A DNA stretch of 64,000 nucleotides from Bacteroidales bacterium (lineage in GTDB: Bacteria > Bacteroidota > Bacteroidia > Bacteroidales > UBA932). Location of the stretch: contig JAFUFP010000041.1 in the NCBI GenBank assembly GCA_017469845.1, positions 112,913 to 176,912 of the forward strand, written 5' to 3'. Under the pieces are notes generated by a model. It made no database searches, was not told the DNA's origin, and was given only the letters and a program-made list of their open reading frames with translations. Numbering within the stretch: the stretch's first letter is position 1; each line of letters opens with the position of its first letter. Positions 36,490-50,093 of the stretch are shown here, in pieces. Made by a program: the position numbers and the translations under genes.

Positions 36490-37812
36490 TTATTTTTCGA
36501 AAGAAATCCAATCCAGCTCCAGTCCGGAGCCCGAAATGAGGGAAAGTTTCAGATCTTTCACTCCGGTAGCCTGATTCCCGGCGGGGAGTTTGACGGTGGT
36601 CCAGTCCTTGGCCGAGGGAAGGTTGAAAGGCCCGGTCGATTCTTCTTCGCCGGTGCTCAGGGAAACACTGCAGTTTTCCTTGGCCCTGTATCTGAAGACG
36701 ACTTTGCCGGGAACGGTCTCCCCGAAATCGATCCTGTCATACCTTACCCATGCTCCGGGGGCGCCCAATGAAACGTACCATCCGTCGAAAGGACGGGACC
36801 TGTCCAGGAAGGACAGGCTGGTGGTGAGGTGATAGATGGCGCTGTATCGGTCAATCTGGATCGTGTCGGAGGACTTGGTGATTCCGACTCCGCGGAATGT
36901 GGGAGTTACGGGCTGGATCGTGCCGTCTTCGTTGAAAATGACCTTGTCGATGCGTACGGAGCGGTTCTTGTCGAAGTCAGGAGAATAATCGTTGTGATGG
37001 TAGAACAGATACCACTCTCCCTTGTACTGTACCAGGGAGTGATGATTGGTCCAGCACTCGTTGGGGGATTGGGCCATGATGATCCCTTTGAATTCGAAAG
37101 GTCCGAGAGGATTGTCGCTCATCGCATAAGCGAGGGTTTCGGTCTTGTCCTGAACCCAAGGGTAAGTGAGATAGAAGTGTCCGTCCTTTTCGAAGATGAA
37201 CGGTCCTTCCTTGAATCCCGCCGGAAGGGGTTTGTCAAGCTGGACGGGACTTCCGACAAGTTCGGTGAGGTCGTCATTTATCCTTGCCCCCTGGAGTCCC
37301 ATACCGGACCAATAGAGGTAAGTGTTGCCATCCGATGCCTGAAGGACACAAGGGTCGATTCCGAAAACGCCGGGGATTGATTTTTCTCTGGCCTTGTACG
37401 GACCGGACGGTGAATCCGCCACGGCGACACCTATCGAGAATCCCGGCCCCTGGGCTGGAGCGTTCGGGAAAACGAAATAATACTTGCCGTTCTTTTCAAC
37501 GCAGTCGGGAGCCCACATCGAATAACCTTTCGGGTTGCCCCATGGGACGTTCTCCTGTGTAAGGATGACCCCGTGGTCGGTCCAGTTCATGAGGTCTTCC
37601 GAGCTGAAAGCGTGATAGTCCGCCATACAGAACCATCTTCTCTCCGGCTCCACCGGACTTATGATGTCGTGGGAAGCGTAAAGCCATACTTTGCCGCCGA
37701 ACACCCTGGCCGTGGGGTCAGCCGTGTACTGGTCCCTGATGACCGGATTCTGCGCAGACAGACCCGATGTCGCCATGGCGATTGCTATGAAAGCAGTTAT
37801 AATCCTTCTCAT
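36490..37812 (-). CDS. GH43 glycosidase with C-terminal CBM6
   Basis: This 440-residue exported protein (signal ITAFIAIAMATSGLSA) has a GH43 propeller with Asp32 (YTADPT), Asp153 (GIDPCVLQ) and Glu201 (FKEGPFIFEKDG) as the probable catalytic triad. Residues about 305-440 form a family 6 carbohydrate-binding module: GAWVRYDRIDFG, VVFRYRAKENC and LKLSLISGSGLELDWISF are characteristic. CBM6 commonly binds xylan or short xylo-oligosaccharides, which supports a xylan target. It follows the CE1-like esterase after a 127-base gap, the second largest in the run, in which I see no convincing promoter. Confidence 0.92.
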   Translation of the reverse strand: MRRIITAFIAIAMATSGLSAQNPVIRDQYTADPTARVFGGKVWLYASHDIISPVEPERRWFCMADYHAFSSEDLMNWTDHGVILTQENVPWGNPKGYSMWAPDCVEKNGKYYFVFPNAPAQGPGFSIGVAVADSPSGPYKAREKSIPGVFGIDPCVLQASDGNTYLYWSGMGLQGARINDDLTELVGSPVQLDKPLPAGFKEGPFIFEKDGHFYLTYPWVQDKTETLAYAMSDNPLGPFEFKGIIMAQSPNECWTNHHSLVQYKGEWYLFYHHNDYSPDFDKNRSVRIDKVIFNEDGTIQPVTPTFRGVGITKSSDTIQIDRYSAIYHLTTSLSFLDRSRPFDGWYVSLGAPGAWVRYDRIDFGETVPGKVVFRYRAKENCSVSLSTGEEESTGPFNLPSAKDWTTVKLPAGNQATGVKDLKLSLISGSGLELDWISFEK

Positions 37813-37939
37813 ATGTCAGCTTTTTTTCGTTGTTTCGCTAAAATAGACAGAAGCTGCCGAAAGTGCTTCAATCCCTGATGCAATTATTGTCGTTTTCGGA
37901 CCATTCCGCAGGAAGATGCCGAAAAGAGGCCTTGTGACG

Positions 37940-41074
<3,135 letters not shown>

Positions 41075-41081
41075 GCCAATA

Positions 41082-42788
41082 CTAATAACCGGGATTCTGA
41101 ACCAGATTGGGGTTCACGTTCAGTTCTCTGAAGGGGAAGGGGAAGATTTCGTTCTTGCCCTTCTTGAATCCCATCTCGGGATGAGCGGTGGTGCACCACT
41201 TGGCGTCGCTATCGTCGATGTATCCCTTGTGCTCAGCGGCACCCTTGGTCACCATTTCGTCGCACCAGTTGGGAAGGTACTTGCCGTTGTCGGCGAGTTC
41301 CTTGTCGGCGATGCCCCAGCGGACGAGGTCCACGAAACGGCAGCCTTCCATCCAGCACTCGAGGAATTTCTCGTTCTGGACCTCCTGGAGGGTGAGGGTC
41401 GAGCTGATGTGCTTGGCCTGAGCCCTTTCCTGGACCTTGTTCAGATAGGTGAGACCTGAATTGTCACCGGTCTGGGCGCAGCACTCGGCATACATGAGGA
41501 GGACCTCAGCGTAACGCATCACCACGAGGTTCCACTGGATTTCGTTGTTGGGTGCGAAATCTTCGGTTCTGAGAAGACGTTTCCACATGAACCAGCCTAC
41601 GTTTCCGTATACTCCGTCAGGAGCGGAGACTCCGCGGCTGGGGTCTTTCTTCTTGTCGGCGAGGGTAGGATATTTCGAATCCGAAGCGTAAGGCATTTCG
41701 TAGAGGATTTCGTCATAGCTCTTGATCCATGCCTTGCGTCTTGCCGACTCGATTCCGTCATTGGCCAAAAGGGCGTCAACGAACTTCTTGGAAGGGTTGT
41801 ACCAACCCCAACCGTCGTTCTCGGGAAGCTCTGAGCCAGCTCCGTGAGGAATCTGGATCTTGGAAGCGCGCCAACCCCAGAGGCTCTTGAAGTTAGGCTG
41901 TGCCCTCCAGTAGTAGTCGGTGACGGTGGCGTCATACTTGAGGTTGAACTCGAATATGGTTTCCTCGTTTCCGCGGCCGCTGTAGTGATACAGAGAACTC
42001 ATCTTGTCGGAAGGGACAAGGTCATATTTTCCGGAGTCGATGACCTTCTTGAGGGCATCCTTCGCTCCGGCATAGTCCTTCTTGAACATAAGGGCCTTGC
42101 CCTTGAGCGCGTATGCGAATCCCTTGGTGATCTTTACTGCTCCGTCCATGTCCGTCTTGGAAGAACGCTCGGGAAGATCGTTGATGGCCAGGTCGCAGTC
42201 TTTCACGATGAAGTCGAGAATGGCTTCCTGTGATTCTGCGTTACCGGGACGGTCGGCTCCGGTAAGGCAATGGTCGACGATGGGAGGGGTTCCCCAACCC
42301 AGGGCGAGCAGAAGATGGGCATGTGCCCTGAAGATACGGGCTTCAGCCACGCACCTCTTCTTGACGGGAGTGTCAGCGCTTTCCGCGAAATGGTCGATCA
42401 CGAGATTGGCGGCGTTTATGATCATGTAGTATGCTTCCCATGAACCGGCGATGACATCATTGTTGGAATCAAGCCAGAAAGCGTTGATCTGGTTACCGGA
42501 AACACCGTCGGCTTTGTTCTCTCCCGCTACGTACATGTCGTCGGAAGCGTATTCGAACGGGTTCAGAAGAGGGCATTCGTTCCATCCGGCATCGGTGAAC
42601 ATGGAGTTGGAAAGGAAACGTCCCGCAGTGTAGTATACATTGATGAGGGCGGACTCGGCATCTTCATCCGTCTGGTAGAAATCCTCCATGGAGATGACGC
42701 CGTGCTGTTGGATGTCCAGTCTGTCCTCGCAACCTGAGAAAATGAGGGCCGCAGAAGCGACAGTCAATGCGATAAATATCTTTTTCAT
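41082..42788 (-). CDS. SusD/RagB-family glycan-binding lipoprotein (pair 2)
   Basis: This 568-residue protein has a lipoprotein signal (ASAALIFSGC) followed by EDRLDIQQHG, then the SusD fold with EARIFRAHAHLLLALGWGTPP, ALKGKALMFKKDYAGAKDAL and VVMRYAEVLLMYAECC. The C-terminal NEKFLECWMEGCRFVDLVRWG and LVQNPGY endings are family hallmarks. It is the surface capture partner of SusC2, whose stop lies 20 bases upstream. Only modest similarity to SusD1 is evident by eye, so the two pairs probably take different oligosaccharides. Confidence 0.95.
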   Translation of the reverse strand: MKKIFIALTVASAALIFSGCEDRLDIQQHGVISMEDFYQTDEDAESALINVYYTAGRFLSNSMFTDAGWNECPLLNPFEYASDDMYVAGENKADGVSGNQINAFWLDSNNDVIAGSWEAYYMIINAANLVIDHFAESADTPVKKRCVAEARIFRAHAHLLLALGWGTPPIVDHCLTGADRPGNAESQEAILDFIVKDCDLAINDLPERSSKTDMDGAVKITKGFAYALKGKALMFKKDYAGAKDALKKVIDSGKYDLVPSDKMSSLYHYSGRGNEETIFEFNLKYDATVTDYYWRAQPNFKSLWGWRASKIQIPHGAGSELPENDGWGWYNPSKKFVDALLANDGIESARRKAWIKSYDEILYEMPYASDSKYPTLADKKKDPSRGVSAPDGVYGNVGWFMWKRLLRTEDFAPNNEIQWNLVVMRYAEVLLMYAECCAQTGDNSGLTYLNKVQERAQAKHISSTLTLQEVQNEKFLECWMEGCRFVDLVRWGIADKELADNGKYLPNWCDEMVTKGAAEHKGYIDDSDAKWCTTAHPEMGFKKGKNEIFPFPFRELNVNPNLVQNPGY

Positions 42789-42808
42789 GATTAAAATGCG
42801 ATTACGGG

Positions 42809-45800
42809 TTAAAACTCGACATTTACTCCGAGGACTACGGATTTGGCGGTAGGATAGTTACCCATATCGAAACCGAGGGCGTTTCCGCCGGCCGATGCCG
42901 TTTCCGGATCAAGTCCTATGTAATTGGTGAATGTGAAGAAGTTGTCAAGCATGACAAACGCTCTGAGATTGCTGATGAAGACCTTCTTGAGCACATCCTT
43001 GGGAAGGGTGTAACCCAGCTGGACCTGCTTGATCTTGAAATAAGATCCGTTGAATACGCTGAGGGTTGAGCTGAAGGCTTCCTGAGTCCAGAAGTTGGCT
43101 GCAGGGAACTTCGCTGTCTTCTCGTCTCCGGCCTTCTTCCAGGAGTTGTTCCAGTAGTATGCGTAAGTGTTGCAGGAAGGACGGTCAACACGGAAGGCGG
43201 TGGGATAAATTTCCACTCCGGCGACTCCGCTTCCGAAGATCGAGAAGTCGAAGTTCTTCCAGTTGAGGTTGATGGTGAGTCCGTAAGTCATATCAGGAAT
43301 ACCCTTTCCTATCATTACGCGGTCAGCGGCCTGGTCAGGGGAGATGGTCGTTCCGGCCGGGTGTTTGTTGCCGTTCTCGTCGGTCTCGTAATGGGTGTAG
43401 ATTACGCGGCCCTCTTCATTGATTCCTTCGGCGTTGAATCCGAGCATGTACCAGATAGGATAGCCCTTCTCGAAGGTGGAGGTGAGGTATGTTCCCTGGA
43501 CCGTACGTCCGGAGATCTGACCGACTGTAGGCTCAAGATAAGTCACCTTGTTCTTGAGGAAAGACATGTTTCCGGTAACGGAGTATCCGAAATCACCGAT
43601 CTGGTCTCTCCATGAGATTTCTACCTCGAGTCCGGTGTTGTTGATCTTACCGGCGTTGATGGTGGTTGAGGAGCTGAGTCCTTTTTCCGAGAACATCGGA
43701 GATCCTACGGTGTATGAAGGATTGACCGGGATGAGAAGGTCACGGGTGTTCTTGTTGTAGTAATCGATTCCGAGGGTGAGGCGGTTGTTGAACATCCTCA
43801 CGTCAAGACCGAGGTCAAGCTGCTCGGAGGTCTCCCACTTGAGGTCGGGATTGGCAAGTCCCGAAGGAAGGGAACCGGTATCCATCGCGGCTGAGTTCAC
43901 ATGGTACTGATACCATACGGCGTTCGAGAGGATGGATGTCGAGTAAGGATAGTTGTTCAGCACGTTGATGTTTCCGTTGACACCCCATGAAGCACGCAGC
44001 TTGAGGAATGAAAGGATGGAAGGATCCACGTTGTCCCTTATGAAGCGTTCATTGCTTATGGTCCAACCTGCGGACACGGAAGGGAAGAATCCCCAACGGG
44101 AACGGGCGGGAAGTTTGGAGGAGTCGAATGCGTCAGCACGGAAGTTGGCCTGGACGCTGTACCTGTTGTCATAGGTGTATCCGACACGTCCGAAATAAGC
44201 CAGCGAAGCTGAGCGGTTGGGCTCATTGCTGATGGTCTTCGTAGTGGAATCGGTATCCTTGAGGTAGCTGAGGAACTGGAAGTTGGGCTGGTATCCCTTG
44301 AGGATATCGGGACCTGTGGCCTGGCCGTTCATGTTGTCCCAATGGTTTTCGATGAAGGACATACCGGCCATCGCGGAAACGTCGTGCTTACCGAAGGTGC
44401 GGTTGAAGTTCGCGAAGTTTTCCCACTGGTAGTTGTATCCGGTGTTTACGGATGCGCTGAGAGTGTAATTGGTGGCCTTCACGGTTACGGTCGAGAAGTA
44501 AGGCTCGGTGTAACTGTGGGAATTGTTGTTGGAGATACTGTATCCGAAACGGCTGGTGAAGGTCAGACCCTTGATGGGGGTGAGGTTTGCGTATGCTATA
44601 CCGCGGATGTTGATACCGCCGCCTGATGATTCGGTTGCGTCCCTGCGGACGAAAGGATGACCGGACTGTGTTTCTCCGATGAGGGGAACTGTCCAGTAGA
44701 GGCCGGTCTCGGGATCCTTGATGAGTTTGTCACCTGCGGCAAGGTGCTCCTTCATACCCTGGGAGAGCTTGCTCTCGTCTCCACGTACGGGGAACAGAGG
44801 TGAAGAGGTGATAGCGGACAGCATAGCTGATCCATTGTCGTCCTGCTCGGACACGCTCTTGCGGCTCCATTTCTCGATCGAATTGTTGACACCCACGGTC
44901 AGCCAATCCTTGATCTTGTAGTCGGCGTTGACCTGGAAAGTAAGCCTGTCGTATGAGTCCTTGTCCCCGCGGAAGATACCGTCGTTATGGACATTGTTGA
45001 TTGATACGAAGAAGCCTCCGCGGTCGTTTCCGCCCTGGAAACCTACGGTGTGGCGGTTGCTCCATGTGGGAACGAAGATTTCCTTGCTCCAGTCAACATC
45101 GGTAGATCCGTCGTAGTAGTTGCTGAGGGCTGCATCGGTCAGATAACCGTTAGCCTTACCGAAAGCTATATAATCCTGCGCGCGCATGATGTCAAGCTTG
45201 CGGGAAAGTGAAGAATAGGAGAACTGGTTGTTGTAGAAGATCTTACCTTCTCCCTTGGATCCGGTCTTGGTGGTTACGAGGACGACACCGTTACCTGCTT
45301 CAGCTCCGTAGATTGCAGCGGATGCCGCATCCTTCAGAATCTCGATGGACTCGATCATTTCAGGATCGAGATACTGGATGCTCGAGACCTTGAGACCGTC
45401 GACTACATAAAGAGGTGAAAGGTTACCGGAGTTGGAGGAATATCCACGGACACGGATTTCAGCGCCATGACCGGGGGCTCCTGAAGTGTTGATGACCTGG
45501 ACACCGGAAACTTTACCCTGGAGGGCGGCTGCAGCATCGGAAGTGCTCCTGTTCTGGAGATCCTCCTTTCTTACTGATGCAACCGAACCGGTGAGGTCAC
45601 TCTTTTTCTGGACACCGTATCCGATGACCACAGTTTCTTCGAGGAATTCGCTGTCCTCCTCGAGGACTACATTGAAAATTGTCTGGTTGCCTACGGAGAT
45701 GGTCTGTGTGGCATATCCGATGCAACTGACACTCAGGCTCGATCCTGCGGGAACCTGGAGCTTGAACGCTCCGTCTACGTCAGTAACCGCTCCGATTGAA

Positions 45801-45961
45801 GCGTTTCCGACAACCGTAACGGCGGCACCGATTACCGGAGCTCCCGTCGCGTCCACAACAGTACCGCTTATGGAACGGTTCTGGGCTGATGCCGTTGTTC
45901 CCAACAAGCTCGCCACAAAAATGATTGCGGCGGCCATTCTTGCAAACAATTGTTTAGCCAT
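42809..45961 (-). CDS. SusC/RagA-family TonB-linked outer-membrane transporter (pair 2)
   Basis: This 1,050-residue SusC protein has a signal peptide, a regulatory domain (ISGTVVDATGAPVIGAAVTV), the signature EETVVIGYGVQKKSD, a plug (LQGKVSGVQVINTSGAPG, IRVRGYSSNSGNLSPLYVVD, YGAEAGNGVVLVTTKTG) and a full-length barrel ending in LGVNVEF. It is the first gene of the 12-gene minus-strand run and lies head-to-head with the hybrid two-component regulator. A TAnnTTTG box sits about 70 bases upstream. It should import the main oligosaccharide products of the locus. Confidence 0.96.
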   Translation of the reverse strand: MAKQLFARMAAAIIFVASLLGTTASAQNRSISGTVVDATGAPVIGAAVTVVGNASIGAVTDVDGAFKLQVPAGSSLSVSCIGYATQTISVGNQTIFNVVLEEDSEFLEETVVIGYGVQKKSDLTGSVASVRKEDLQNRSTSDAAAALQGKVSGVQVINTSGAPGHGAEIRVRGYSSNSGNLSPLYVVDGLKVSSIQYLDPEMIESIEILKDAASAAIYGAEAGNGVVLVTTKTGSKGEGKIFYNNQFSYSSLSRKLDIMRAQDYIAFGKANGYLTDAALSNYYDGSTDVDWSKEIFVPTWSNRHTVGFQGGNDRGGFFVSINNVHNDGIFRGDKDSYDRLTFQVNADYKIKDWLTVGVNNSIEKWSRKSVSEQDDNGSAMLSAITSSPLFPVRGDESKLSQGMKEHLAAGDKLIKDPETGLYWTVPLIGETQSGHPFVRRDATESSGGGINIRGIAYANLTPIKGLTFTSRFGYSISNNNSHSYTEPYFSTVTVKATNYTLSASVNTGYNYQWENFANFNRTFGKHDVSAMAGMSFIENHWDNMNGQATGPDILKGYQPNFQFLSYLKDTDSTTKTISNEPNRSASLAYFGRVGYTYDNRYSVQANFRADAFDSSKLPARSRWGFFPSVSAGWTISNERFIRDNVDPSILSFLKLRASWGVNGNINVLNNYPYSTSILSNAVWYQYHVNSAAMDTGSLPSGLANPDLKWETSEQLDLGLDVRMFNNRLTLGIDYYNKNTRDLLIPVNPSYTVGSPMFSEKGLSSSTTINAGKINNTGLEVEISWRDQIGDFGYSVTGNMSFLKNKVTYLEPTVGQISGRTVQGTYLTSTFEKGYPIWYMLGFNAEGINEEGRVIYTHYETDENGNKHPAGTTISPDQAADRVMIGKGIPDMTYGLTINLNWKNFDFSIFGSGVAGVEIYPTAFRVDRPSCNTYAYYWNNSWKKAGDEKTAKFPAANFWTQEAFSSTLSVFNGSYFKIKQVQLGYTLPKDVLKKVFISNLRAFVMLDNFFTFTNYIGLDPETASAGGNALGFDMGNYPTAKSVVLGVNVEF

Positions 45962-46027
45962 AAATAGATGGGGTTTTTGATTGGTTTTATGATATTGTGT
46001 CTAATGTTGGCGCGGTTGTGTCCGTCG

Positions 46028-46035
46028 CAAAAGTA
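46028..46035 (-). promoter_or_regulatory. -7 promoter box of the PUL operon (SusC2)
   Basis: The minus strand reads TACTTTTG, an exact TAnnTTTG match, about 67 bases before the SusC2 ATG. It lies in the 229-base divergent gap shared with the regulator gene, so the regulator's binding site is expected in the 100 bases beyond it; I could not pick out a specific repeat. Confidence 0.55.
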
Positions 46036-46163
46036 CCTTCTTCTATATGGCGGTGCTTTAAAAAGGCGACCTAAAACGGTTAAAAATCAGTCACTTTTTG
46101 AAAAGACGCCATAAGTTGGACGATTTTTGAAACCTTTTGAACGGAAAGTGAAGATGAATATTG

Positions 46164-46172
46164 CTATCTTTC
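46164..46172 (+). promoter_or_regulatory. -7-like box of the regulator gene
   Basis: TATCTTTC (46165-46172) differs from TAnnTTTG only in the last base and ends 18 bases before the regulator ATG. A TTTG at 46136-46139 is 25 bases upstream, a few bases more than usual spacing. Confidence 0.35.
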
Positions 46173-46190
46173 GCCCATAAATCATTCAAG

Positions 46191-49100
46191 ATGAAAAGAA
46201 CCGCACTTCTGACCGCAATATTATCTCTTCTGTTACCCGTTGCCGCACTGGCCGGAGACTATCAGTTCAGGAATTTCAGTACAGATGACGGATTGCCGGA
46301 CAATTCCGTCAGATCGTCATTCCAGGACAGCGACGGTCTCATGTGGTTCTGTACCCGTGACGGCATATGCATGTATGACGGTCTCCACTTCAAAGCGTTG
46401 GAAGATAGCTCCTGTGATATACTTGACGGCTTGGCGATATGCCTTTCCGAAGACAGGGAGCGCCGTCTATGGTTCGTTACTACCAGAGGAATCGGCTTCC
46501 ATGATCTCGATACCGGTGAAACGAGAACCGTCTACAGGAATTCCGGAGGTCTGATAGGAGCTGCGGACATAGCGATCGACCGCTCGGGTAAAGTCTGGAT
46601 CGCGGCGGAGGACATATTCTGTTGGGACCCCGCGACGGAGAGTCTCGTGGATTATTCCCCGATGGCCCAGTTCAAGAGCGACGCCCTTTCAGCTGACGGC
46701 AACGGCAACATCTGGTTTTTGAATGAGACGGGCAGCCTCTACCGTTTTGACGGACGCAGCAATTCCTTCGAACTGCTCTGGAAGTCACCAGCGGCCGGAA
46801 GGTCATCCCGTCATGCGATTCTTTCCGACGGCAATGGCCATGTCCTTTTTTCGGCGGCGCAGGGCAAGGTCATGCAGGCCGATATCCTTACCTATGCGAT
46901 CGCCAAACTGTATGATACCGACGCCAATGAAATACGCTGCATCATTCCCATGGAAGACGGAACCTGCTGGCTCGGAACCGACAGGGGGATAATCGTCACC
47001 GACGGGGAATCCTATAATTTCGTCACGCACGAAGTTTCCGATCCTTTCTCTCTGGCCGGTGAAGACGTGTGGTCAATGTTCAGGGATCGTCAGGGTAACA
47101 TCTGGGTCGGCATGTTCTACAATGGGCTCAGCCTTTATAGGAACACCTCCGGTCTTATCAAGCGCTATTACGGCAAGCAGTCGGGAGGCATTCTTCATGG
47201 GGAGATGATCCGTCCCCTGCTTCAGGTTGACGAACGCCATCTGATGGTCGGGGCGGAAGACGGCGGCCTTTCGCTCCTTGATCTTACGGACGGAACGGCG
47301 GAGGACCTTTCTTTCTATGCCCCGGACGGCTCAAACCAGAACATCCAGGGCCTGTGCAAATCCGGGAACGACATATGGATCGCGACTTTCGGAAACGGAG
47401 TGTACCGTATGAATTACCCCTCCAGGAAGATAGAACGCAACTATCTGTCCGATCTTTCCGCCGCGACGGTATTCAGAAGAGCTTCCGGAGAAATACTTCT
47501 CGGAACCACTTCCGGTCTTTACAGTTATGACAAGACCACGGACAGGTTCCGTTCGCATCCGGAATACGGCGGATCCTTCATACATACCATCTGGGAGGAC
47601 TCACGTGGGACCCTGTGGATAGGAACTTACGGAGACGGACTGTGGGTGGAAAAAGCCGGAAAGGCCATTCATGTCACTTCGCGCGATGAAGAATACGGTT
47701 TGACCTCTGATTATATTACAAGCATACGCGAAGACAGCCGCCACCGGGTATGGGTATGTACTGAAGCCGGAGGAGTGTGTTACGTCTCTCTTGATGAGAT
47801 GCCGTCTGACGGGAGTTTCATTTTCAGCAACATTTCCCGCAACAACGGGCTCATTTCATCCATCACTTCCTGCATCCTGGAGGACCTGGACCAGGTCCTT
47901 TGGCTGACGACATCAAACGGCATCGTGAAACTCGACCCCGATGACTTGTCCATAAGGGAAGTGTACAAGGAGTCGCACGGCAATACGCTCAACCAGTATT
48001 CGTACGGGTCCGCCTGTGCGACATCGAGCGGCCGGCTTTTCTTCGGAACGAGCAAAGGAATGATTTCCTTCTCCCCGTCAGGCCAGGGAAGCCGCAATTA
48101 TGGTGAGCTGTTCATAACCGAAATACAGGGAACCGGCCCGGAAGGGAACTTCCGCCTCAGCGAAGAGGGCAGGTCCACCATCCGGTCCGGACGGATCAGG
48201 GTCAAATATGCCAACATCTCCGCCCTTCTGATCCATTACGCATGCCCGGATTTCCAGAGCGCAAGATCTTCCCTTTTCGAATCAGTGCTCACCGGAGGAC
48301 GCAAGACGCTGAGGCAACTCTCCACGAGCGGAGAGACTTCTTACACGGACCTCGCTCCCGGAAAGTATCAGTTCAAGGTCACCCGCATGGGAGGTGTGCC
48401 GCAGTCCAAGACTCTTGACATCGAAATCATCCCGCCGCTCTACAGGACAAAGGCCGCATACGGTCTGTATTTCCTTCTGTTTTGTTCGCTGGCATTCTTA
48501 ATCATCCGCCAGGTGAATCATATCCGCAGGATAAGGATGGAACGTCAGGTGGATCAGTTGGAAACAGAGAAGCAGAAGGAGATCTACGATGCGAAGATCA
48601 ACTTCTTCACCAACATCACGCATGAGATCAGAACTCCCCTTTCGCTCATAAAGATGCCCCTTGACAAGCTGATCGAAACGGGCAACTATTCCGAAGCGAA
48701 CAAACAGGACCTTCTCACGATGAAGGCCAACACCGACCGTCTTCTCAGTCTTACGAACCAGCTTCTTGACCTTCGCAAGATGGAAAAACAGCAGATTCGC
48801 CCCGTCTTCCAGACGAACGATCTCGCCTCTTTGGTCAGGAAGACTTGCGACAGGTTCGTACGCATGGCGGAAGACCAGCACATTGCCTTCGACATATCTT
48901 TGCCGGAAGGGGTCGTGCCGGTTGAATGTGCGGCGGAGATGGTCGAGAAGATTCTCGGCAATCTGCTTTCGAATGCTTTCAAGTACGGGGACGGGCACAT
49001 AAAAGTGTCCCTTGAATCCCTATCCGAAGAGGACCGCGTAAGGGTAAGGGTTGACAGTGACGGAGAGAGGATACAGGAAAAGGATGCGGAGAAGATCTTC

Positions 49101-50093
49101 GAGAAGTTCTACCAGTCGGGCCCTGCCCGTCTGGGGAAAGGAACCGGACTTGGGCTTCCTTACGCAAGGAGCCTAGCCACCCTTCACGGAGGAACGCTTG
49201 TCCTTGACGGGGAAGTCAAGGATATGAACTCCTTCGTCCTTGAACTGCCCGTTCATCAGGAGGGTATGGTTGATATGCCTTCTGCCCGCCCCAATGAAGA
49301 TGCCGAAGAAAGTACCAGGCCTTTCGACAATTCCCTGCATACCATCCTTGTAGTCGAGGACGACCCCGAAATGAGGGGCTATCTTTGCAAGGAGCTTTCG
49401 GAGGATTACAATGTCCTGCTGGCCTCCAACGGAGAAGACGCTCTCGATGTGATCGGAAGGAACAGGGTGGATCTCGTCGTGAGTGACATCATGATGCCCG
49501 GAATAGACGGATGCACCCTTTGCAACCGTATAAAGTCCAGTATGGAGTTCTGCCACATTCCCGTCATTCTTCTTACCGCCGCTGTCGGCATGACTACAAG
49601 AATAGAGACCCTCGAGGCCGGAGCCGACGGTTACATAGAGAAGCCGTTCACCATCGGACTTCTCCAGGCCAACATCGCCAACCTGTTCAAGAACCGGGAA
49701 ATCGCGAACCGCCAGTTCACGTCTTCACCCCTGTCGCACTTCAGCAGCGTCGTCACCGGAGGAATGGACAAGGAGTTCATGGAGAAACTTCACGACTCCG
49801 TGATGAATCACCTTTCGGATCCGGATCTCAACATCGAGACCCTAACGTACGAACTTGGAACGAGCAAGTCCACCCTTTACCGCAAGGTCACGGCCAACAC
49901 CGGTCTGAACATCAATGAATATATCCGAGTCAGCCGCCTGAAAAAGGCCGCCGAGATGCTCTCCTCCCAGAAATACAGGATCAGCGAGGTGGCATATATG
50001 ACGGGATTCTCATCACCGTCATACTTCGCCACATGCTTCCAGAAGCAGTTCAATCTGCCTCCGTCCGCTTTCATGAAAGGACTGAAGGGCTAG
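46191..50093 (+). CDS. Hybrid two-component system regulator (HTCS) of the PUL
   Basis: This 1,300-residue protein combines sensor, kinase, receiver and DNA-binding parts in one chain. After a signal peptide, residues about 20-690 are Reg_prop propeller repeats (DGLPDNSVRSSFQDSDGLMW, GNIWVGMFYNGLSLYRN), then a Y_Y_Y domain and a membrane span near residue 760 (YGLYFLLFCSLAFLIIRQV). The HisKA site is His811 in NITHEIRTPL. The HATPase has LGNLLSNAFKYG and GKGTGLGLPYA, but a divergent G1 box (VDSDGERI). The receiver has DD and Asp1099 (SDIMMPG) with KPF, and the C-terminus is an AraC-type DNA-binding domain. The periplasmic propeller should bind a released oligosaccharide and switch on the divergent operon. 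Confidence 0.95.
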   Translation: MKRTALLTAILSLLLPVAALAGDYQFRNFSTDDGLPDNSVRSSFQDSDGLMWFCTRDGICMYDGLHFKALEDSSCDILDGLAICLSEDRERRLWFVTTRGIGFHDLDTGETRTVYRNSGGLIGAADIAIDRSGKVWIAAEDIFCWDPATESLVDYSPMAQFKSDALSADGNGNIWFLNETGSLYRFDGRSNSFELLWKSPAAGRSSRHAILSDGNGHVLFSAAQGKVMQADILTYAIAKLYDTDANEIRCIIPMEDGTCWLGTDRGIIVTDGESYNFVTHEVSDPFSLAGEDVWSMFRDRQGNIWVGMFYNGLSLYRNTSGLIKRYYGKQSGGILHGEMIRPLLQVDERHLMVGAEDGGLSLLDLTDGTAEDLSFYAPDGSNQNIQGLCKSGNDIWIATFGNGVYRMNYPSRKIERNYLSDLSAATVFRRASGEILLGTTSGLYSYDKTTDRFRSHPEYGGSFIHTIWEDSRGTLWIGTYGDGLWVEKAGKAIHVTSRDEEYGLTSDYITSIREDSRHRVWVCTEAGGVCYVSLDEMPSDGSFIFSNISRNNGLISSITSCILEDLDQVLWLTTSNGIVKLDPDDLSIREVYKESHGNTLNQYSYGSACATSSGRLFFGTSKGMISFSPSGQGSRNYGELFITEIQGTGPEGNFRLSEEGRSTIRSGRIRVKYANISALLIHYACPDFQSARSSLFESVLTGGRKTLRQLSTSGETSYTDLAPGKYQFKVTRMGGVPQSKTLDIEIIPPLYRTKAAYGLYFLLFCSLAFLIIRQVNHIRRIRMERQVDQLETEKQKEIYDAKINFFTNITHEIRTPLSLIKMPLDKLIETGNYSEANKQDLLTMKANTDRLLSLTNQLLDLRKMEKQQIRPVFQTNDLASLVRKTCDRFVRMAEDQHIAFDISLPEGVVPVECAAEMVEKILGNLLSNAFKYGDGHIKVSLESLSEEDRVRVRVDSDGERIQEKDAEKIFEKFYQSGPARLGKGTGLGLPYARSLATLHGGTLVLDGEVKDMNSFVLELPVHQEGMVDMPSARPNEDAEESTRPFDNSLHTILVVEDDPEMRGYLCKELSEDYNVLLASNGEDALDVIGRNRVDLVVSDIMMPGIDGCTLCNRIKSSMEFCHIPVILLTAAVGMTTRIETLEAGADGYIEKPFTIGLLQANIANLFKNREIANRQFTSSPLSHFSSVVTGGMDKEFMEKLHDSVMNHLSDPDLNIETLTYELGTSKSTLYRKVTANTGLNINEYIRVSRLKKAAEMLSSQKYRISEVAYMTGFSSPSYFATCFQKQFNLPPSAFMKGLKG

